This document shows, piece by piece, positions 7,112 to 13,353 of a stretch of 13,353 nt of DNA. Below the pieces are notes generated by a model. The model had not been told where the DNA came from and searched no databases. It saw only the letters and a program-made list of their open reading frames with translations. A program made the position numbers and the translations under genes. Source of the DNA: Planctomycetaceae bacterium UBA6163. GTDB taxonomy: Bacteria > Planctomycetota > Planctomycetia > Pirellulales > Pirellulaceae. The stretch lies in assembly GCA_002428205.1 (NCBI GenBank), contig DIUH01000239.1, positions 480 through 13,832 on the forward strand, in the 5' to 3' direction. Each line of letters begins with the position of its first letter. Positions within the stretch are counted from its first letter, which is position 1.

Positions 7112-10100
7112 TGACAAACGACTCATTGTTGAGTTCGCACGACAGTTCGACGCGGGGCAATCCGTTTCACATCGTTGGTGTGGGCGCATCCGCTGGTGGT
7201 CTTGAGGCGCTTGAATCGCTTTTTCGTGCCGTCCCATCCGACAGCGGGATGGCGTTTGTCGTGATTCAGCATCTATCGCCAGACTTTAAAAGTCATATGG
7301 CGGATTTGTTGGCCCGCCAGACGCCGATTCCGATCTGTCGCGTCGAAGACGCCATGGAAGTGGTGGCCAACGCCATCTATCTGATTCCCGCGAATAAGGA
7401 GATGGTGATCAGTAATGGCCGGTTGTTGCTGACCGAGCGTAGTGCCGATCGGTCATTGTCGCACCCGATTGACCAATTTTTTCGCTCCCTGGCTAGTGAT
7501 CGCGGACGATTAGCGATCGGGGTGGTCCTTTCGGGTACAGGCAGCGATGGTTCGCGAGGCGCTCAAGAGATTCACGATGCAGGTGGCTTAGTGATCGCTC
7601 AGGACGAAACGAGCGCCAGGTTTGACGGTATGCCAGTCGCCGCGATAGCAACCGGCAAGGTTGATGTCGTCTTGCCCCCGCCGGCGATCGCCGAAGCGCT
7701 GCTTCGGCACACCAAGGATGGCGTGTCTCGCGAGAAGCTGGCGGAAGAAGATCTAGCATTTGGCAACATGGCGGGCACGGATCAAATTTTTCGTTTGCTT
7801 AATCGCAAGTTCGGACTCGATTTTTCACAATACAAACCCAGTACGGTTGGTCGGCGGATTTCTCGCCGGATCGAAATGCTGGGGATGGACTCTATCGACG
7901 CATACTCTGCCCATCTGGCAAAGGATGGATCTGCCGTCAATGATCTCTATCACGATTTACTGATCGGAGTCACCACGTTTTTCCGCGATCCCGACGGATT
8001 CGCGGTGTTGAAGTCCCAAGCGATTTCGGACCTATTTGACCGCCGCGCAGGAAGTGATCCGCTGCGGATTTGGGTTGCCGGATGCGCGACCGGCGAAGAG
8101 GCGTACAGTATCGCAATCCTTGCCGCCGAGGAAATGCGAAAACGGAACACGTTTATCGACCTAAAAATCTTTGCGAGCGATGCCCATGACGGTTCGTTGC
8201 AAATCGCTTCGAAGGGATGCTATGGAACCGAGTCCCTCAGTGAAATCCAGCAGGATCTGAAATCACGGTACTTTCGCGTTGCACGCGATGGTTACGAGGT
8301 TACTCGTGAACTTCGCAAGAGCATCCTTTTTGCTCAACACAACCTTATCAGTGATGCCCCGTTTACGCAGATGGACTTGGTCACTTGCCGCAATCTGCTG
8401 ATTTATCTGCAACCGGCGGCACAGCGCAAGGCTCTTTCGCTGTTGCATTTCGCTTTGAAAGCCAGCGGTTTTCTGTTTCTGGGGCCAAGCGAATCGCCCG
8501 GCGAGTTGTCTGATGAGTTTAAGGTGGTCGATAGTCGCTGGAAAATATTTCAAAAGTTCCGCGACGGACGGTTGCCGATCGGAACCAAAATACCTGCCGG
8601 CACCCGCGTCGATCGCCCAAAGTCATTCGGCGGTGGAATGCTAATGATGAATCAAGTAAGTGAGGATCGGGAATTACAACGCACGTTCGAACTCATCCTC
8701 TCGAAGAAACTGGGGCCCAGCATCCTGGTTTCCGACAGTGGCGAAATGATCCACATTTTTGGCGGTGCGGAGCGTTTCTTAAAGCCGCGCGGCGGACGTC
8801 AATCGAGTCGCATTCACGATGTGATCCACGATTCCCTGCACGCGGCGGTGTCAATGGCGATTCACCACGCCGTTTCCGAAAACAAACCGGTATTGCGTAT
8901 GGCGGCGATGTTTGGAGACGGACAGGTGCAAGAATCTATCAGCATTTCTGTCGAACCGATTGCTGATCCGGGGATGGCAAAGATTCATTTATTCATCGAA
9001 TTTTCTGTCAATGATCTCGCATCATTGTCGAACGTGACGAACGAATGGGACAATGATCAAGTTTATGGATTGAACCAAGCTCGCGTTAAAAATCTTGAAA
9101 TTGAGCTTCGATATTCGCACGAAAATTTACAAGCGACGATCGAGGAAATGGAAACGGCCAACGAGGAACTGCAGGCAACTAATGAGGAATTGCTGGCGTC
9201 AAACGAGCAGTTGCAGAGTACGAACGAAGAATTGCACAGCGTGAATGAGGAACTTTATACCGTCAATGCTGAACACCAGCGTCGTGTCGAAGAATTGGCG
9301 CAAGCCAACGACGACATGGACAACCTACTGGCAACGACGCGCGTCGGAGTAATCTTTCTGGACGACGGGCTTTACATTCGACGGTTTACTCCGGAAATCG
9401 CACGGGTGTTTCGATTGGAACCGCATGATTTGGGAAGATCGATTGAACAGTTCTCCAGCCGAATCAATCGCACCTGCTTGATTGACGATTTACAGGAAGT
9501 TCTAAACACGAATGCAAAGAAAGAACTGACGGTAGAGGATCGCCTTGGCAATCCCTATCTGCTGCGAATCATGCCCTACCAAAGCCTCGATTCTACCGGT
9601 GGGCTGGTGATGACCTTGGTTGATATCAAGAGTTTGGCTGACGCCGAAGCGGAGATCCGATTGCAACAATTGGCATTGGAAACGGCGGTAAATGGGATAA
9701 TCATCACCGATCCCAAAGTTGATGGCAATCCGATCACCTATATCAACCAAGGCTTTCTCAAACTGACGGGCTATGAAAAGAGCGAGGTGCTAGGTCGCAA
9801 TTGTAAGTTTTTACAAGGCAGTGGTACCGATGCACAGGCGGTGAAACAGATCAGCGACGCCGTAAGACGAGGTGTCGCTTACCGAACCACTCTGTTGAAT
9901 TATCGCAAGAATGGCGAGCCGTTTTGGAACGACCTCCAGATCACACCCGTGCTCGATGCAATCGGTAATGTTACGCACTTTGTCGGGGTTCAGCATGATG
10001 TGACCGAGCAAATGCGCGCACAACAAGCTTTAAAGAACGCAAACGAAGCGGCTAGAGTTGCCAGCGAAGCGAAGAGTTCGTTCCTGGCTACGATGTCTCA

Positions 10101-11235
10101 CGAACTGCGCACCCCAATGACCGCGGTGCTGGGGTTTGCCGAAATGTTGAAATCAGAGTCGAACGATCCTGAATACTTAGAAAAGGTCGACACAATCAAG
10201 CGAAACGGGACTTATTTGTTGGCACTCTTGAACGACATCCTCGATTTGTCAAAAATTGAAGCGGGGAAATTGCAATTCGTTCAGGAAGAGATCGATATCC
10301 GAGCGGTAGTTGCCGAAGTCGAATCATTGATGCAAATCCGAGCGCGTGAGACGAAGGTTCCTCTGCGGTTCGAGATATCGGGTCAACTGCCCACGAAGAT
10401 CATCGCTGATACAACACGTGTTCGTCAAATCTTAGTTAACTTGATCAGCAATGCGTTAAAGTTCAGCGATTCGTCGGAGGTTGTCGTTTCGACATTCTCT
10501 GTTGTTGAAGAGGGCCAGAACGTGCTGAAGATATCAATTCGGGATTCGGGGATCGGGATATCGAAAGAACAACTTAGCGGATTATTTACGCCGTTTAATC
10601 AGTTGCCCAGGCCATCGACTCGAAGCGAAGGTGGGACCGGTTTGGGGCTAAGCATCAGCAAGCGTTTGGCCGAAGGTATCGGAGCGTCGATCGAGGTGGA
10701 GAGCGAGCTGGGTGTTGGCAGTTGCTTTACGCTTCGTTTGCCAATCAATACGTCAGGATCCAATCGGGACAGAACGCACACACAAGCGAGTTTTCGTCCC
10801 TTTCAGCGTAATGGCGATTCCAACAACCAAGCCCTTCCGTCGATCAACGGACGAGTCCTGTTGGCTGATGACCGGCGAGATGTTTGGCGTGTTGGCAAGT
10901 ACTTCCTTGAGAAGTGTGGTGCCGATGTCACGATCGTCGAGAACGGCAAACAGGCTGTGGAAGCGGTGTCAGAAGCGGTGGAGCGTCAGAATCCGTTCTC
11001 GCTGGTTCTAATGGACATGCAGATGCCAGTAATGACTGGGCACGATGCCGTGAAAGAACTGCGAAAAAAAGGTTTCGATCTGCCGATTATCGCGCTGACG
11101 GCCGACGCCATGGAAGGCGAACGCGAAGCATGCATTGAAATGGGCTGCAACGAGTACTTCCCCAAACCGATCGACGGCCCGCGTCTGATGAACTCGATTG
11201 CCGAGTTGATTAATGGATATCATCGCAACGAATGA
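7111..11235 (+). CDS. CheB-CheR-PAS-LOV-histidine kinase-receiver fusion
   Basis: A 1374-residue cytoplasmic protein without membrane segments. Domains: CheB methylesterase without its receiver (about 18-200; Ser27 in GASAGG, His54 in VIQHLSP, Asp146 in SGTGSDG); CheR methyltransferase (about 212-482; TTFFRDP, SAM site WVAGCATGEEAYS at 321-333, CRNLLIYL); a heptad coiled coil (about 665-740); PAS (about 740-840); a second PAS of LOV type (about 850-968) with GRNCKFLQ (895-902, Cys898), Asn930, Asn940 and Gln961; HisKA (MSHELRTP, His997); HATPase (Asn1114, DSGIGI 1145-1150, GGTGLGL 1174-1180); and a receiver (Asp1253/1254, Asp1302, Thr1330, Lys1352). An in-frame TAG at 7096-7098 fixes ATG 7111 as the earliest ATG start. 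CheB-CheR-kinase fusions are known in non-chemotaxis signalling. The LOV signature suggests blue-light input. The output partner is unknown. Confidence 0.95.
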   Translation: MTNDSLLSSHDSSTRGNPFHIVGVGASAGGLEALESLFRAVPSDSGMAFVVIQHLSPDFKSHMADLLARQTPIPICRVEDAMEVVANAIYLIPANKEMVISNGRLLLTERSADRSLSHPIDQFFRSLASDRGRLAIGVVLSGTGSDGSRGAQEIHDAGGLVIAQDETSARFDGMPVAAIATGKVDVVLPPPAIAEALLRHTKDGVSREKLAEEDLAFGNMAGTDQIFRLLNRKFGLDFSQYKPSTVGRRISRRIEMLGMDSIDAYSAHLAKDGSAVNDLYHDLLIGVTTFFRDPDGFAVLKSQAISDLFDRRAGSDPLRIWVAGCATGEEAYSIAILAAEEMRKRNTFIDLKIFASDAHDGSLQIASKGCYGTESLSEIQQDLKSRYFRVARDGYEVTRELRKSILFAQHNLISDAPFTQMDLVTCRNLLIYLQPAAQRKALSLLHFALKASGFLFLGPSESPGELSDEFKVVDSRWKIFQKFRDGRLPIGTKIPAGTRVDRPKSFGGGMLMMNQVSEDRELQRTFELILSKKLGPSILVSDSGEMIHIFGGAERFLKPRGGRQSSRIHDVIHDSLHAAVSMAIHHAVSENKPVLRMAAMFGDGQVQESISISVEPIADPGMAKIHLFIEFSVNDLASLSNVTNEWDNDQVYGLNQARVKNLEIELRYSHENLQATIEEMETANEELQATNEELLASNEQLQSTNEELHSVNEELYTVNAEHQRRVEELAQANDDMDNLLATTRVGVIFLDDGLYIRRFTPEIARVFRLEPHDLGRSIEQFSSRINRTCLIDDLQEVLNTNAKKELTVEDRLGNPYLLRIMPYQSLDSTGGLVMTLVDIKSLADAEAEIRLQQLALETAVNGIIITDPKVDGNPITYINQGFLKLTGYEKSEVLGRNCKFLQGSGTDAQAVKQISDAVRRGVAYRTTLLNYRKNGEPFWNDLQITPVLDAIGNVTHFVGVQHDVTEQMRAQQALKNANEAARVASEAKSSFLATMSHELRTPMTAVLGFAEMLKSESNDPEYLEKVDTIKRNGTYLLALLNDILDLSKIEAGKLQFVQEEIDIRAVVAEVESLMQIRARETKVPLRFEISGQLPTKIIADTTRVRQILVNLISNALKFSDSSEVVVSTFSVVEEGQNVLKISIRDSGIGISKEQLSGLFTPFNQLPRPSTRSEGGTGLGLSISKRLAEGIGASIEVESELGVGSCFTLRLPINTSGSNRDRTHTQASFRPFQRNGDSNNQALPSINGRVLLADDRRDVWRVGKYFLEKCGADVTIVENGKQAVEAVSEAVERQNPFSLVLMDMQMPVMTGHDAVKELRKKGFDLPIIALTADAMEGEREACIEMGCNEYFPKPIDGPRLMNSIAELINGYHRNE

Positions 11236-11236
11236 A

Positions 11237-11384
11237 CTAGCTGGACAGCGCCAGGTTGGATTAATTTTTTAGCGTTTCGCAGTGTTAACCAATAGATCAG
11301 CCGCTTTGGCCTAGCCGCGGTTCTCCCCGCGAAAACCGTGGCTAACGCCATACCGGCTAATCCAACCTGGCGCTGTCCAGCTAG
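11237..11384. mobile_element. 148-bp palindromic element with perfect 27-bp inverted repeats (MITE/REP-like)
   Basis: The 27 bases at 11237-11263 (from CTAGCTGGACAGCG to GGTTGGATTA) are repeated exactly in inverted orientation at 11358-11384. Inside, TAGCCGCGGTT (11312-11322) pairs with AACCGTGGCTA (11334-11344) except for one G-T wobble, and GCCG (11300-11303) pairs with CGGC (11354-11357). Most of the element can thus fold, apart from an AT-rich left segment (about 11264-11298). It carries no gene. Each end reads CTAG, which could be either part of the repeat or a 4-bp target duplication. It starts one base after the CheB-CheR-kinase stop codon and could act as a terminator or transcript stabiliser. 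A non-autonomous transposon remnant or a REP-type repeat both fit. Confidence 0.7.
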
Positions 11385-11586
11385 GCTCTGTTTGAAAATG
11401 GGTCTGAACATTTGTGGGCGTAACCATTATTCGGATTCTCTGGATTTTGCAGGATAGCAGCAGGCACGTTTTCACACGACATCTCGATTGCTTGCTTCAT
11501 ATTGTTTCATGACGTACTGTGTCATCGGGGGTGTTGTGGCTCCTGCTGACGTGGTTGCAGATTAGGTGACTCGATCATCAACTTAA
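11385..11586. other. Non-coding region upstream of the tadE-like gene
   Basis: About 200 bp with no ORF of note between the palindromic element and the TadE-like gene. It presumably holds the promoter of the Tad genes, but no -35/-10 pair stands out. An AGGTGA at 11564-11569 is 17 bases from the ATG, too far for a normal ribosome binding site. Confidence 0.4.
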
Positions 11587-12042
11587 ATGAAGCAATTTGT
11601 TATGTTCCGATTACCGATGCGATTCACTGGCTGTCAGGACCGACGACGGAAAGTTCGCGGTGCGGCAACGGTGGAAACGGCAATCTGCTTACCGCTGTTT
11701 TTGGTTATTGTTTTCGGAACAATCGAATGCTGTGATCTTATGTTCTTGCGCCAGGGACTTTTGCAGGCGGCATACGAAGGTGCGCGAGTCGCAATTGTTC
11801 CCAAAGCGAAGCAAGAGAATGTGATTGAACAGGTCGATCGAATTCTGGTTCAGCGAGGAATTCAGTCCTCGGCCATTCGTATCCTGCCAGAAAACTTTGA
11901 CACGGCGCCATTTGGTACGGAGGTAACTGTTGAAGTTGACGCAGACCCCGGGGCAAACGGAGGGCTCATTCGTTTGCTGCAAAGTGGCCCGATCTCCGGT
12001 CGGGCGACCATGATGGTCGAAACAGGCGTTAACGGAAGTTGA
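11587..12042 (+). CDS. TadE-like pseudopilin
   Basis: A 151-residue TadE-family protein, of usual length. After a basic N-terminus (QDRRRKVR) comes the type IV pilin-like processing site RG-AATVE: cleavage after Gly25 would put Glu30 at +5, as prepilin peptidases of the CpaA/TadV kind require. A hydrophobic helix follows (about 31-48), then QAAYEGARVA, the usual TadE sequence just after the helix, and a mixed alpha/beta periplasmic part. TadE and TadF are minor pseudopilins of Flp/Tad pilus machines. The next gene also has a Tad-type N-terminus and starts 122 bp downstream on the same strand, so an operon is likely. Start ATG 11587 is the earliest; ATG codons at residues 6 and 11 are alternatives and do not affect the processing site. 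Confidence 0.88.
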   Translation: MKQFVMFRLPMRFTGCQDRRRKVRGAATVETAICLPLFLVIVFGTIECCDLMFLRQGLLQAAYEGARVAIVPKAKQENVIEQVDRILVQRGIQSSAIRILPENFDTAPFGTEVTVEVDADPGANGGLIRLLQSGPISGRATMMVETGVNGS

Positions 12043-12100
12043 GACCCCACACAATTCGTTTTATCCGGAAGATCGATTCTGGCGAGGGGGTTTGGCTGAT

Positions 12101-12145
12101 ATGAATATGGAAATGCTTGGTTGTAGACAAAGTAGCTCGTTTTGA
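12101..12145 (+). CDS. Possible 14-codon ORF before the Tad/vWA gene
   Basis: A short frame (MNMEMLGCRQSSSF) follows a strong purine tract GAGGGGG (12084-12090), 10 bases from its ATG. It ends 19 bases before the ATG of the next gene, which has only a weak ribosome binding site of its own. It may be a leader that couples translation, or chance. Confidence 0.2.
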   Translation: MNMEMLGCRQSSSF

Positions 12146-12164
12146 ACTGAAAGAATCGGCGAAC

Positions 12165-13337
12165 ATGAGAAGGTTTATTTTTCATAGACTCAATGCCACA
12201 ATGCGTTGTGCAAAAGTCTGTCGAAAGCGGGATTATGCGAGCCGTCTGGGCGTTGCGATCGTATTCATTCTGTTTGTTGTGATCGCGATGTTGATCTTAT
12301 CGGCATTTGCGATTAATCTCGCGCATGTCCAACTAGTCCGAACAGAAATGCAGGTGGCTACTGATGCTTCGGCGCGGGCCGCAGCTAAGGTATATGCGAG
12401 CACGACTGATCTTAATGTTGCGATCGCGACAGCGCAGGCCTTGGCAAACCAGAACTTGGTCAATTCACAGCCTTTGCAGTTGCGAGCGAGTGACTTTCAT
12501 TTTGGCACATCGACTCGTGAATCGCTCAACCAACGTTATCAATACCAGAGTGGTGGAACCGACCCGAACGCACTGCATTTGCGTGTTGAGAAAAAAGCTG
12601 GTTCGCCGTCAGGGCCCGTTATGCTTGCATTTCCAGGCTTTGGTTCATCTCAATTCTCCGAACTCGCGTCGGAAACAATCGTTACGCAGGTTGAGCTTGA
12701 CGTAGCGTTAGTGGTCGACCGCTCGGGATCGATGGCATACGCCGCAGAAGAGCCTGCAGTCTATCCACCGAATCCACAGGCCGCTCCGGTTGGTTGGGAC
12801 TTTGGCGATCCTGTACCATCGCCCTCGCGATGGCTTGATACTGTCAGTGCGGTTAACGTTTTTCTTGGTGAACTGGAGCAATCGCCCCAGCGGGAACGGG
12901 TTACCTTGGTCACCTACGCCGGTTCGGCGATAGTTGACCACGATTTAACGGAAGACTACGGCCAGCCTTTGCTCTCACTTGCCGGCTATTCAGCAAGCTT
13001 TGATAGCGGGACAACCGACATCAGCGCCGGGTTGCAACTAGCGGCAAACCAGTTGGCTAGCAGTCCGAATTCGCGACTTTGGGCGTCGAAGGTTATTGTT
13101 GTTCTGACCGATGGTATACATACAGCGGGAAATGATCCTAAACATACCGCCGAGTCAATAGCGCAAGACGGCGTGATGATCTTTGCCGTCACGTTTTCCG
13201 CCGAAGCGAATCAGGCTAATATGCAAGCAGTTGCTAAGGCGGGCGGTGGAAACCATTATCATGCAACAAATGCTACGGATCTTGCTAACGCTTTTCGTGA
13301 GATTGCGCGAAACATGCCAACATTGATTTCGCACTAA
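12165..13337 (+). CDS. Tad-like (TadG-type) protein with C-terminal vWA domain
   Basis: A 390-residue protein that appears complete. A basic N-terminus precedes one membrane helix (about 28-53: GVAIVFILF through AFAINLA) and the Tad-domain sequence VRTEMQVATDASARAAAKVYA. A vWA domain starts near residue 178 with a full MIDAS: DRSGS (Asp185, Ser187, Ser189), DSGTTD with Thr284 or nearby, and VLTDG (Asp316). TadG-like proteins with vWA domains are anchored in the membrane and are thought to bind the pilus or surface through metal-dependent contacts. I took ATG at 12165 as start. The frame extends back to a TTG at 12117, but that has no good ribosome binding site and adds 16 residues unlike the family. 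It follows the TadE-like gene, and the Tad locus probably continues beyond the window. Confidence 0.88.
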   Translation: MRRFIFHRLNATMRCAKVCRKRDYASRLGVAIVFILFVVIAMLILSAFAINLAHVQLVRTEMQVATDASARAAAKVYASTTDLNVAIATAQALANQNLVNSQPLQLRASDFHFGTSTRESLNQRYQYQSGGTDPNALHLRVEKKAGSPSGPVMLAFPGFGSSQFSELASETIVTQVELDVALVVDRSGSMAYAAEEPAVYPPNPQAAPVGWDFGDPVPSPSRWLDTVSAVNVFLGELEQSPQRERVTLVTYAGSAIVDHDLTEDYGQPLLSLAGYSASFDSGTTDISAGLQLAANQLASSPNSRLWASKVIVVLTDGIHTAGNDPKHTAESIAQDGVMIFAVTFSAEANQANMQAVAKAGGGNHYHATNATDLANAFREIARNMPTLISH

Positions 13338-13353
13338 GAATGCATCGGATAGC

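Noticed and set aside
11237..11384. Complete insertion sequence
   Set aside because: Despite perfect terminal inverted repeats there is no transposase between or beside them, and no flanking duplication beyond the ambiguous CTAG.
11689..12185. Overlapping minus-strand frames opposite the TadE-like gene
   Set aside because: The plus strand encodes a recognisable TadE processing site and helix in the same place.
1..13353. CRISPR array, tRNA or rRNA genes, prophage genes
   Set aside because: No regularly spaced repeats, cloverleaf-type sequence, rRNA segment or phage protein was recognised by eye in the window.

Overview
The window looks like a stretch of planctomycete chromosome, most likely from the Rhodopirellula/Pirellulales group. 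I infer this from gene content: a MoxR ATPase followed by a DUF58 protein, a Tad-type protein fused to a von Willebrand factor A (vWA) domain, very large hybrid histidine kinases, and a CheB-CheR-kinase fusion. GC is moderate, ribosome binding sites are often weak, and non-ATG starts occur. No sequence search could be run, so family calls rest on motifs read directly from the translations.

Left part (1-3700). On the minus strand a MoxR-type AAA+ ATPase (975-1982) precedes a DUF58 protein that runs off the left edge. The DUF58 gene begins at a GTG codon (855-857) with an in-frame stop just upstream. A PfpI/DJ-1-family protein (2168-2728, plus) is divergent from moxR. It converges on a small CorA-like two-helix membrane protein (2805-3587, minus). 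Between the convergent genes lie two tandem 35-bp hairpin units. They read as a double intrinsic terminator for the minus-strand gene, and one covers the pfpI-family stop codon.

Centre (3704-11235). Two large sensory proteins diverge from an 836-bp intergenic region. The minus-strand protein is a membrane hybrid kinase: TM-CHASE3-TM-PAS-PAS-HisKA-HATPase-REC. The plus-strand protein (1374 aa) combines CheB methylesterase, CheR methyltransferase, a heptad coiled coil, PAS, a LOV-type PAS domain with the photoactive cysteine signature, HisKA, HATPase and REC. All active-site residues I looked for are present in both. The region between them holds inverted repeats, a pair of mutually exclusive hairpins, and a 19-codon leader ORF whose stop overlaps the start of the CheB-CheR gene (TGATG). 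No DNA-binding response regulator lies nearby, so the output of both kinases is unknown.

Right part (11236-13353). One base after the CheB-CheR stop codon is a 148-bp element bounded by perfect 27-bp inverted repeats, with a nested imperfect stem and no coding capacity. It looks like a MITE or REP-type palindromic element. Then come a TadE-like pseudopilin (11587-12042) and a Tad-domain/vWA protein (12165-13337). Both probably belong to a Flp/Tad pilus or surface-assembly locus that continues to the right.

The strongest candidate for something new is the predicted blue-light (LOV) input within a CheB-CheR-kinase fusion, divergent from a CHASE3 hybrid kinase. The palindromic element and the structured, uORF-bearing leader come next.
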